A DNA stretch of 13,450 bases from 2-02-FULL-44-35 sp964629505 (GTDB lineage: Bacteria; Patescibacteriota; Minisyncoccia; Phycocordibacterales; DSPV01), in contig CAZVQR010000016.1 of NCBI GenBank assembly GCA_964629505.1, positions 1 through 13,450 on the forward strand, written 5' to 3'. The notes under the pieces are model-generated. The model saw only the letters and a list, made by a program, of their open reading frames with translations, had not been told where the DNA came from and ran no database searches. The translations under genes and the position numbers were made by a program. Below are positions 1 through 5,754 of this stretch, in pieces (position 1 is the stretch's first letter; each line of letters opens with the position of its first letter).

Positions 1-84
1 ATTTCCACCGATTACAAAATCACCGAACCGACCAGAAAAAGCATGAAGGGCTTTTCCATGATGATAGAGAAAAATCAAAAATGA
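1..84 (+). CDS. infC: Translation initiation factor IF-3, C-terminal end (5' truncated by window edge)
   Basis: Frame 1 is open from the first base and encodes 27 residues ending in a TGA at 82-84. The tail reads KITEPTRKSMKGFSMMIEK, which matches the end of the IF-3 C-terminal domain, where an acidic/basic stretch leads into a final beta strand (compare the family pattern EPKxEGRxxxMxL). IF-3 binds the 30S subunit and controls initiator tRNA selection. The strongest support is context: rpmI and rplT follow in the conserved infC-rpmI-rplT order. The stop overlaps the rpmI start in an ATGA (81-84), so translation of the two is probably coupled. Everything upstream, including any autoregulatory leader, lies outside the window. 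Confidence 0.85.
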   Translation: MSTDYKITEPTRKSMKGFSMMIEKNQK

Positions 85-266
85 AAACCAATAAATCATT
101 TTCAAAAAGAATAAAGGTGACGAAAAACGGCAAACTAATCGTCCGTCGCCCAGGCCAAGACCACTTCAACGCCAAGGAGTCGCGTCGGGCGCAAATGGCA
201 AAGTCGCGCACCGCGCCGTTTTTCCTTAGTAACAAAAACCGCAGTTTATTCTTACCTAATTTTTAG
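81..266 (+). CDS. rpmI: 50S ribosomal protein L35
   Basis: This 61-residue basic protein begins MKTNKSFSKRIKVTKNGK and contains HFNAKESRRAQMAKSR, the normal L35 layout (K-rich start, central K/R-rich segment, length about 60-66 residues). L35 is a small structural protein of the large ribosomal subunit. The ATG start overlaps the infC stop by four bases, which fixes the start and implies translational coupling. There is no clear Shine-Dalgarno site. The last codons (LPNF and TAG) are formed by the beginning of an AT-rich mini-repeat that fills the gap to rplT, so the C-terminus may have been remodelled by that repeat. Confidence 0.95.
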   Translation: MKTNKSFSKRIKVTKNGKLIVRRPGQDHFNAKESRRAQMAKSRTAPFFLSNKNRSLFLPNF

Positions 267-296
267 CTTTTAGCTTTAAACTTTAAATTTGAAACC
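258..296. repeat. AT-rich mini-repeat between rpmI and rplT
   Basis: A low-complexity stretch built from variations of TTTTAGC/TTTAAAC occupies the whole rpmI-rplT gap and the last codons of rpmI. The 14-mer TTTTTAGCTTTTAG at 260-273 recurs exactly at 12199-12212, inside rnhA. It supplies no recognisable Shine-Dalgarno site for rplT. Confidence 0.6.
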
Positions 297-641
297 ATGG
301 CCAGAGTCAAGAAAGCAGTAAATGCGCTGAAAACCAGAAGGAATATTCTTAAGCAAGTTAAAGGCTATCGTTTTGCTCGTTCCAAAAAAGAACGGGCCGC
401 TTACGAAGCGTTGGTCCATGCCGGCGCTCACGCTTTCCGCGACCGCCGCGACAAAAAAGGCACCTTTCGCCGATTGTGGAACATTAAAATCAACGCTCTC
501 GTTCGCAACCATAAACTTTCTTACAGTAAATTTATTAACCTTCTCAAGAAAAAAGGTGTCGGCTTAGACCGTAAAATCCTCGCTTCTCTGGCCGTCCAAA
601 AACCCGAAACCTTCGCCCGCCTAATTTCACATCTCGCGTAA
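297..641 (+). CDS. rplT: 50S ribosomal protein L20
   Basis: The 114-residue product begins MARVKKAVNALKTRRNILKQ and contains KGYRFARSKKERAAYEA, RDRRDKKGTFRRLWNIKINA and LDRKILASLA, which are L20 hallmarks at the expected length (about 115-120). L20 is an early-assembling large-subunit protein; its basic N-terminal helix lies along 23S rRNA. In many bacteria L20 also represses its own operon through the mRNA leader, but that leader would be upstream of this window. The ATG is 30 bases after the rpmI stop with no Shine-Dalgarno site visible. The stop at 639-641 is only five bases from the stop of the convergent gene, so there is no room for a separate terminator. Confidence 0.97.
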   Translation: MARVKKAVNALKTRRNILKQVKGYRFARSKKERAAYEALVHAGAHAFRDRRDKKGTFRRLWNIKINALVRNHKLSYSKFINLLKKKGVGLDRKILASLAVQKPETFARLISHLA

Positions 642-646
642 GAATT

Positions 647-1030
647 TCAAACTCCAAACTCTCGCCTTGTCGCCGCTAGCGTGTAAAATGCCAACGCGCC
701 GAAACCGTCCATCAGAAAATCTTTGACGGTGTCAAAGACATAATTGCCGTAGGTGACAAAAGCCAAACCGGTCCAATATTCAAATAATTCCCAAGCGGCG
801 CCAATAGTTAAAGCGCCGAACAAAGTGGCCAAAAACAGTTCTCGGCCGGTTTGAAACTTCTTGAAGAAAAGCCAGAGAGAAACACCGCCAGCGAAAAAGC
901 CGCCCAGAAAATGCATTGGAATATCAAACCACCGCCAATAGAAAAACAAGCCGGAAACCAAAGCGAATGAGTAAAGCAAAGCGAGTAAGGAAAAAGAAAA
1001 TAAAGTTAGATAAAAAATTTTCGTTTTCAT
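647..1030 (-). CDS. Small four-helix membrane protein, YjdF/DUF2238-like
   Basis: The 127-residue protein has about four hydrophobic segments (roughly residues 5-27, 37-57, 64-83 and 104-120) and no signal cleavage site. Polar residues sit inside or beside the helices: H40 in DIPMHFLGG, E81 and E84 in WELFEYWTG, and D100, D104 and D108 in DTVKDFLMDGFGA. This pattern of a helix-end His, a WExxEY motif and a D-rich last helix fits the DUF2238/YjdF membrane family, whose biochemical role is not established. The family call is by motif memory, not by search. The gene is convergent with rplT. Its ATG is six bases after a TATAAT box, so the mRNA is probably leaderless. Confidence 0.7.
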   Translation of the reverse strand: MKTKIFYLTLFSFSLLALLYSFALVSGLFFYWRWFDIPMHFLGGFFAGGVSLWLFFKKFQTGRELFLATLFGALTIGAAWELFEYWTGLAFVTYGNYVFDTVKDFLMDGFGALAFYTLAATRREFGV

Positions 1031-1036
1031 TAGACA

Positions 1037-1065
1037 ATTATAATGTCTGTCCCAATAAACAACAA
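1037..1065 (-). promoter_or_regulatory. Promoter of the small membrane protein gene, with inverted repeat over the -10
   Basis: On the minus strand a perfect TATAAT (1037-1042) is preceded at a 17-base spacing by TTGTTG (1060-1065). The predicted start of transcription, about seven bases downstream, coincides with the A of the ATG at 1030. The -10 box is flanked by a perfect five-base inverted repeat, AGACA (1032-1036) and TGTCT (1044-1048), a possible operator. The -35 overlaps the T-rich tail of the upstream terminator. Confidence 0.6.
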
Positions 1066-1230
1066 AGCTCCCGAAATTAATCGGGGCTTCGTTTCAGGTC
1101 GCTTGAAAATTTTCTAGCTTTTTGCTAGGTGGGTGTCCTCAATCCTGGCGGTCAGATAACCGAAGTTTTCATCGCGCTAGGAAGATTTTGGACTCCCTAA
1201 AATTTTACATAGAGAATTTCAAACGACCCT
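1055..1230 (-). ncRNA. Candidate 6S-like small RNA gene
   Basis: No protein gene fits 1031-1286. On the minus strand an extended -10 box predicts a start at about 1230, and a terminator hairpin ends at about 1057, giving a transcript of about 175 nt. It folds as one long rod. The closing stem is 1217-1228 with 1097-1108 (12 pairs, one G-U). Next comes a large asymmetric bubble of 19 nt (1198-1216) against about 21 nt (1110-1130), whose 3' strand holds a small hairpin CTAGC-AAAAA-GCTAG (1114-1128). Above it lie an upper stem 1190-1197 with 1131-1138 (one A-A mismatch), a further stem 1175-1182 with 1143-1150 (one mismatch) and an apical loop. A closing stem, a central bubble with a 3'-side hairpin and an interrupted apical arm is the architecture of 6S RNA, which mimics an open promoter and binds sigma70-type RNA polymerase. 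Identity as 6S is inference; no covariance search was possible. Confidence 0.55.
1057..1089 (-). terminator. Intrinsic terminator of the 6S-like RNA
   Basis: The minus-strand sequence forms a nine-pair stem (1081-1089 with 1065-1074, one bulged base at 1069) with a six-base loop, followed by TTTGTTGTTT. It would also stop transcripts reading down from the secreted PKD protein gene at 1287. Confidence 0.75.
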
Positions 1231-1236
1231 CTATCT

Positions 1237-1245
1237 ATTATAACA
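1237..1245 (-). promoter_or_regulatory. Extended -10 promoter of the 6S-like RNA
   Basis: The minus strand reads TGTTATAAT, a perfect TATAAT (1237-1242) with the TGn extension. No good -35 hexamer is seen at 16-18 bases. The predicted start near 1230 falls within two bases of the first base pair of the long closing stem of the RNA, which is what a structured RNA gene should show. Confidence 0.6.
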
Positions 1246-1286
1246 CTAAGGCGAAAAGAAAATTACAACAGCTCTATTGTGGACAA

Positions 1287-3086
1287 TTAGAATTCCTGGA
1301 AATTAGGGTTGATTTTCACATTCACCTCACTGGAACATCTGGAATTGCCAATCCCCACCACTTCAACGGTAGCGCGGTAAGTGCCGGGCGAGCCGTAGCT
1401 TTTGGTAACTGATTTGGTGTTGCCGTTGAGACCATTATCACCGGACCAACTATAAGTGTAATCACCATCAGGATTCGGTATAGCTGTCCAGACGACATTT
1501 TGATTGACCGCGGCAACTTTTGGACTCGGCTCGCAGGTTATGTCGGATAGATTTCGAGGATTAATCACGACCGGCGTCGGAGATATTTTGGTTACTGGTT
1601 CGCAACCAAGCGCCGAAACGGTAACCGTGGCGTAATAACTGCCGACATTATTGTAAACATGATTTATAGAAGCTGAAGAACCGGACAAACCATCATTTCC
1701 TGTCCAGAAATAACTAAACGGCCCGGGACAACTACCCAATGGCGTAGCCGTCCAAGTAACATCTCCGCCCGGACCTGGATAAGACGGATTGGGCGAAGGG
1801 ACAATAGTTGTATCTATTATCGGATCCGGTTCCGGATTTGAATCACAAACAGAGCTGACGGAATTGCTATAAACGTCTACCGAGCGATCTCCATATTCAT
1901 TATTGGTAACATAAACTTGATTGACAATATCGTCACCCTCGCACGAGGCCACCGGCACATCAGTCTTAACTCTAACTGTTATAGTGGCTATCGCCACTTC
2001 ACCCGGCACAAGCGGGCTGGTGGCATTCAGCAAAACGGTGTGAGTGTCTGGGTAATACGGCCCGTTGGCAGAGTCATTAATCTGCATATTGTCGGTATGA
2101 GTTTCACTGACATATTCCACTTGCACTGGTAGTTCATCGAAAATGTAATTACCGCCGCCGGTGCAATTAGCGTCGCCATCATTGCTGACGGTAATGGTGT
2201 AAGTAAGCAAATCGCCAGGCGCGACCACTGTTTTATCAGCGGTCTTATCAATAACTAAAAGACAACCGGTAGAGACCTCCATATTGACAAACATCACCGC
2301 CGAAACGCCGACATCGTCAAAACTGCCGCCGTTAACAACTCCGGCATGAACAGCTTGAATTTTATTTATGGGCTTCGTAAGAACCAATTCGGTCTCAATG
2401 ACTTGAGTTGAACCGACTTCATTTTTACCGTCAAGTAGATCGGCGGTTGAGTTTGTTTTCACAACCTCTTTGTCGCTTGACAATAAAGAAAGAAACCATC
2501 GCTCATTACTTTGGGTATCATCTTCTCGATCGCGATATGCGTCAAAAGAACGGGCGTAAACTTGATAACGGCCAGCCGGCAGGTTAATCGTAAAAGCTTC
2601 AGATTTCTTGTGGCCGCTGTCTAATTTTTTGCCTTTCAAGTCAATAATGGTGCGTCCAGAACCAGCCACAAAGGGATTAAGTCCAACGCAGGTTCCTGCC
2701 CCACCCGAACAATAAGCCGGAGACACTGCCGATACGGTATTTGAAGCCGGTAAATCGACTTCAGCAACGCCTAAATAAACTGCTTTGACAAAATAATCAA
2801 AAGAAGTGCTGGGGGATAAATTGGTATTGTAATACGACAAGGTGCCGCCACCGATAACATCATCCAAGTAAACCCCGTCGCGATAGATGTTGTAGCCGAT
2901 AACTTCGTTGCTGCTTGGTTTCTGCCAATTCAGCTTGATTTGTCCCGACCCTACGCTTTGGGTTTGAGCTGTAAGGCCAGTCGGAGGCGGATAACTACCT
3001 TGAGAAAAAACGATGGCTCCAATTGAAACGGCGGTAGCAACAGTTAAAGCCAAGGCGATAAATTTAATATGTTTTGAATTTTTCAT
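1287..3086 (-). CDS. Secreted multidomain surface protein: FN3, DUF11 and two PKD domains
   Basis: The 599-residue protein starts with a hydrophobic signal or anchor segment (residues 8-27). It is followed by a fibronectin type III domain (about 33-120, with GQIKLNWQKP and GYNIYRDGVYL), a beta-rich segment with no name I can give (121-270), and a DUF11-type repeat (275-405, with LVIDKTADKTVVAPGDLLTY). Two PKD domains follow (about 425-508 and 514-594), with the paired cores YFWTGNDGLSG and YSWSGDNGLNG and the ends GSYYATVTV and GTYRATVEV. Such domains build cell-surface stalks and adhesins. There is no LPXTG motif, C-terminal helix or other cell-wall anchor, so it is either held by the N-terminal segment or released. 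Eleven cysteines suggest disulfides outside the membrane. It lies seven bases after the 134-residue membrane protein gene and is probably co-transcribed with it. Confidence 0.85.
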   Translation of the reverse strand: MKNSKHIKFIALALTVATAVSIGAIVFSQGSYPPPTGLTAQTQSVGSGQIKLNWQKPSSNEVIGYNIYRDGVYLDDVIGGGTLSYYNTNLSPSTSFDYFVKAVYLGVAEVDLPASNTVSAVSPAYCSGGAGTCVGLNPFVAGSGRTIIDLKGKKLDSGHKKSEAFTINLPAGRYQVYARSFDAYRDREDDTQSNERWFLSLLSSDKEVVKTNSTADLLDGKNEVGSTQVIETELVLTKPINKIQAVHAGVVNGGSFDDVGVSAVMFVNMEVSTGCLLVIDKTADKTVVAPGDLLTYTITVSNDGDANCTGGGNYIFDELPVQVEYVSETHTDNMQINDSANGPYYPDTHTVLLNATSPLVPGEVAIATITVRVKTDVPVASCEGDDIVNQVYVTNNEYGDRSVDVYSNSVSSVCDSNPEPDPIIDTTIVPSPNPSYPGPGGDVTWTATPLGSCPGPFSYFWTGNDGLSGSSASINHVYNNVGSYYATVTVSALGCEPVTKISPTPVVINPRNLSDITCEPSPKVAAVNQNVVWTAIPNPDGDYTYSWSGDNGLNGNTKSVTKSYGSPGTYRATVEVVGIGNSRCSSEVNVKINPNFQEF

Positions 3087-3093
3087 AACGGCC

Positions 3094-3498
3094 CTATTGA
3101 TTTAAAGACCTAATAATATTGGCTTTATTCTCTGGACTTAAACGAGCCGCTTCTTCCGGATGTTCAGTCGCCCAACGAAAGACCGCGCGAACTTCTGGTT
3201 CATTAAGTGGTTTACTGTTTGAAACTCTTTCAACAACTTGTTTTTTGTTTAGAATAATTATCGGCACTCCATCCTTATCTAGGCCAAGAGATTGGGGAGC
3301 AGGATTTTTAGTGAATGAAACTGCAAACACCACACCAAGCACTAAAATTGCAACTGCTAGCGCGACAAAAACCATCACCAGGGAATGAACTTTTGGTTGA
3401 GGGCTAAATTTTTGTTCGACGGTTTCCACCGGAGTGCCCATCGGAGTTCCCACCGGATTAGTATTTTGAAGCGGCTTATTATCTTGGTTATTATCCAT
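3094..3498 (-). CDS. Single-pass membrane protein of unknown function
   Basis: The 134-residue protein has a polar N-terminal tail with a short repeat (PVGTPMGTPVET, residues 15-26), one transmembrane helix (about 38-61) and a C-terminal domain of about 70 residues. The C-terminal part holds a short beta-type stretch (GVPIIILNKKQVVERV) and two predicted helices (EPEVRAVFRWATEHPEEAARL and SPENKANIIRSL). I do not recognise the family. The topology would place the small helical domain outside the membrane if the N-terminus stays inside. It is the first gene of a two-gene unit with the secreted PKD protein, seven bases apart, which suggests it helps anchor, export or accompany that protein. This is inference from neighbourhood only. 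Confidence 0.75.
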   Translation of the reverse strand: MDNNQDNKPLQNTNPVGTPMGTPVETVEQKFSPQPKVHSLVMVFVALAVAILVLGVVFAVSFTKNPAPQSLGLDKDGVPIIILNKKQVVERVSNSKPLNEPEVRAVFRWATEHPEEAARLSPENKANIIRSLNQ

Positions 3499-3549
3499 AA
3501 ACTTAAAAATAGTGATGAATAAAATTATAGAGACTTACTTAATTTTTAA

Positions 3550-3578
3550 ATTATAGCACCGCAAGCCAATCTGGTAAA
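3550..3578 (-). promoter_or_regulatory. Promoter of the membrane/PKD protein unit
   Basis: The minus strand carries TGCTATAAT (TATAAT at 3550-3555 with a TGn extension) and TTTACC (3573-3578) at a 17-base spacing. Transcription would start near 3543, giving a leader of about 45 bases before the ATG at 3498. A second TATAAT at 3524-3529 has no matching -35. Confidence 0.55.
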
Positions 3579-3630
3579 AGCAATGCTGTTGATAACTCGC
3601 CAGAAAAACGCGATTTAAAAAGTCGGGAGA

Positions 3631-3639
3631 TGCTATAAT
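3631..3639 (+). promoter_or_regulatory. Extended -10 promoter of the beta-helix protein gene
   Basis: TGCTATAAT, a perfect TATAAT with TGn extension, ends eight bases before the ATG at 3648. The predicted start of transcription (about 3646) is therefore within two bases of the start codon. No convincing -35 is seen. The same TGCTATAAT occurs divergently at 3550-3558. Confidence 0.6.
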
Positions 3640-3647
3640 TATTGTAC

Positions 3648-5630
3648 ATGAGGGTCTTAAAAAAAATATCATTTTGTTTTTTCTTTCTTTTCGCGGTTTT
3701 TCTTTTGCCGGCGGTGGCAAGTGCGGCTACTTATAATGTCAGGCAGGATGGGGCGGGAAATTATACGACAATACAGGCTTGTGCCAATGCGGCCCAAGCC
3801 GGAGATACCTGTTTGGTTAATTCCGGCAATTACAATGAACGCGTGTCAACGGTCCGGTCTGGAACAGCTTCGAATAGGATATACATCAAGGGAGCGACTA
3901 GCGCCAAGCCTACAGTGAGCGGCTTCACTTTCAGCCACGCGTATGTCACGGTTGAAGGATTCCTCATTTCCAATACCGGCACCGCTGTTTCGATCGGCGG
4001 CGGCGGAAACTATTGCGAGCTCAACAACAATGAATTCCTCGGGGCGGAGGAGGGAATAGACATGAGCGGCAGTCCGACTGGCTGCCGCATACGAGGGAAT
4101 TGGTTCCATGGAAACACTCTTGTCAGCGTTTTGATTACTCTCCGCGGTTCGGGTCATGTTGTTGAGGAAAATGAATTCGGCCCCTTGGTCATGCATGAAG
4201 ATATCTTTCGACCGTTCGGGGATAACAATACGATTAAGAACAATTATTTTCGTAACATTACCAGCGGCAATACAGGCGGCCACATGGACATCTTCCAAAT
4301 ATTCGGCGGCGCCTCCGACCGGCGAGTCACCAATCTGCTGTTTGAACAAAACTTCGTTAATGGCTGGCCGGGTCAAGCCTGGATGGTTGACTGCACCTCG
4401 GACAGTCGACTCATAACTGTCCGGAATAATGTATTTTATAATGTGAACTCCGCAGGACAAAGCTATTGCCCCGAGAATTTGATTTACAGCAACACCTTTG
4501 CCTACTCGGGTCAGGGAAACGGCCGGGCAGTTATGATACGAAATGGAGCGGATGAAGGTGCGCCCAGCCGAGGGCTCGGCATCAATTCAAAGATAAAGAA
4601 TAATATCTTTTATTATACTTCATATCCAGGAAATGCCTATGCCGGCGGTTATGACGTGGATGACGGCGCGCAATCCTCTTTTGAAGGCAGAAACAACATT
4701 GCTTATCCCCAAACCTCAAGCGGCCTTGCTCTTGATACCAACAGTCAAAACGGTGTTGACCCTCGATTTGTCAATGCAAGCAATGCCGTCGGCGCGGACG
4801 GCCGACCGTTCACCGCAGACGACGGACTCATTCCACCAACTAACTCGCCGGCCTGCGGCGCCGGAGAAGCCGAAACGGACATCGGCACTTACAAGTGCGG
4901 CGGGGCGGGATTGCCAGCGGCCGGTCCTCCCTCGGGCGGTGGCGGCAACCAACCCCCCACCGTTTCCATCACCTCACCAACAAACAATGCGACATTTAAT
5001 CCAGACACGACCATCCAAATTGAAGCAACGGCCAGCGATTCCGCCGACAGCATATCTCAAGTTGCTTTCTACCGGAACGGTGCCCAATTCGCCGGTGGCA
5101 TCGACACCACTGCCCCTTGGAATTATCAATGGGGCAATGCCAGTGTTGGCACTTTTACCATTTACGCCGAAGCTACAGACAACCGAGGGGCAGTTGGTAG
5201 GTCCGCTTCAATTACCATAACCGTCGGTTCACCAATAACTTCTCCTCCACCTTCTACTTGCGTCAATCCCACTACTCTGCTTGGCGCCGCGCCTTGCCCA
5301 GTGCTCTCGCTTTCCACAGACAAATTGACAGTCACTGCTACCCCTTCCGGCTCCTACAACTATATCTACAAAACTTTTTACATCTCCGAATACATTAACG
5401 GCAGGTGGCAGTGGAGTCCTTTCACTTTCTCTTGCGGTAGCGCTGGTGATTACTGTACCACCGCTACTTCCTTTACCATTCCCACCAATCTTAGAACAGC
5501 GAGCCCGGGTATCCACTACATCGCTTCTTGGGATTGGAAATGGTCCAGCGGTCGGTGCTGGCTCGGCCCTGGCGCGACTGTCTGTGACACTCAAGGGCAG
5601 TGGCGGGTGCAGAGTTTTGAGGAGAAGTAG
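3648..5630 (+). CDS. Secreted right-handed parallel beta-helix protein with Ig-like and cysteine-containing C-terminal domains
   Basis: From the ATG at 3648 the product is 660 residues. Residues 1-27 are a typical signal peptide (MRVLKK, hydrophobic core, then AVASA as cleavage site). Residues 28-415 form a parallel beta-helix with repeating NNxF/NN-type turns (for example NYCELNNNEF, NTIKNNYFRN, SKIKNNIFYY) and a HMDIFQIFG stretch (212-220) resembling the HxDxFQ segment seen in many pectate- or alginate-lyase-like beta-helix proteins. A PxxG-rich linker (417-434) leads to a bacterial Ig-like domain (436-527, from PPTVSITSP to SITITVG). The C-terminal 124 residues contain seven cysteines and many tryptophans. 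A polysaccharide-binding or -cleaving role is plausible, but no catalytic set can be confirmed. A TTG six bases upstream (3642) is in frame, but it lies before the predicted transcription start, so ATG is preferred. Confidence 0.85.
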   Translation: MRVLKKISFCFFFLFAVFLLPAVASAATYNVRQDGAGNYTTIQACANAAQAGDTCLVNSGNYNERVSTVRSGTASNRIYIKGATSAKPTVSGFTFSHAYVTVEGFLISNTGTAVSIGGGGNYCELNNNEFLGAEEGIDMSGSPTGCRIRGNWFHGNTLVSVLITLRGSGHVVEENEFGPLVMHEDIFRPFGDNNTIKNNYFRNITSGNTGGHMDIFQIFGGASDRRVTNLLFEQNFVNGWPGQAWMVDCTSDSRLITVRNNVFYNVNSAGQSYCPENLIYSNTFAYSGQGNGRAVMIRNGADEGAPSRGLGINSKIKNNIFYYTSYPGNAYAGGYDVDDGAQSSFEGRNNIAYPQTSSGLALDTNSQNGVDPRFVNASNAVGADGRPFTADDGLIPPTNSPACGAGEAETDIGTYKCGGAGLPAAGPPSGGGGNQPPTVSITSPTNNATFNPDTTIQIEATASDSADSISQVAFYRNGAQFAGGIDTTAPWNYQWGNASVGTFTIYAEATDNRGAVGRSASITITVGSPITSPPPSTCVNPTTLLGAAPCPVLSLSTDKLTVTATPSGSYNYIYKTFYISEYINGRWQWSPFTFSCGSAGDYCTTATSFTIPTNLRTASPGIHYIASWDWKWSSGRCWLGPGATVCDTQGQWRVQSFEEK

Positions 5631-5647
5631 AGTGTATAAACAAGAGC

Positions 5648-5675
5648 TTGACAAAATATTTCAGTATAGTAAGCT
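5648..5675 (+). promoter_or_regulatory. Candidate nusA promoter
   Basis: A perfect TTGACA lies at 5648-5653. The best-spaced -10 is the poor TAAGCT (5670-5675, spacer 16). A better hexamer, TATAGT (5665-5670), sits only 11 bases away. The region is the only one between the beta-helix gene and nusA with a consensus -35, so it is the likeliest promoter, but the -10 is uncertain. Confidence 0.4.
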
Positions 5676-5687
5676 GACGGTATCTGA

Positions 5688-5719
5688 AGTTCGCTCGCGA
5701 GGCGAACTCGTTTTTTTTT
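5688..5719 (+). terminator. Strong intrinsic terminator hairpin ahead of nusA
   Basis: AGTTCGC (5688-5694) and GCGAACT (5702-5708) form a seven-pair stem with a seven-base loop, followed by CG and nine T (5711-5719). It ends transcripts of the beta-helix gene. It also lies downstream of the TTGACA at 5648, so it may act as an attenuator on nusA. Confidence 0.8.
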
Positions 5720-5750
5720 AAAAATTAGAAATTAGTAATTAGAAATTAAA
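5720..5750. repeat. AT-rich mini-repeat in the nusA leader
   Basis: The 11-mer ATTAGAAATTA occurs twice (5724-5734 and 5738-5748), separated by GTA, and the rest is similar A/T-rich sequence. It fills the space between the terminator hairpin and nusA and offers no good Shine-Dalgarno site; AAAAG at 5748-5752 is the nearest purine stretch. Confidence 0.55.
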
Positions 5751-5754
5751 AGAT

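Noticed and set aside
1131..1197. tRNA-like fold in the intergenic RNA region
   Set aside because: There is no anticodon arm, T-loop GTTCRA or acceptor end that fits; the long-rod fold explains the pairing better.
1122..1412. Plus-strand open frame of 96 codons
   Set aside because: It runs antisense through the end of the PKD protein gene and the structured RNA region, with no recognisable motif or promoter.
3642..3647. TTG start two codons before the ATG of the beta-helix gene
   Set aside because: It lies upstream of the transcription start predicted from TGCTATAAT; the ATG gives a normal signal peptide.
3846..4460. Minus-strand open frame of 204 codons
   Set aside because: It is the shadow of the beta-helix gene; the plus frame has a signal peptide and domain structure, and this one has none.
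4633..5220. Plus-strand open frame of 195 codons in another frame
   Set aside because: It is Pro/Thr/Ser-rich out-of-frame reading of the beta-helix gene, without domain features.
5665..5670. TATAGT as the nusA -10 box
   Set aside because: It is only 11 bases from the TTGACA, too close for sigma70-type recognition, and no -35 is found at 16-18 bases upstream of it.
5724..5748. CRISPR-like repeat in the nusA leader
   Set aside because: There are only two copies of 11 bases separated by three bases, so there are no spacers and no array.
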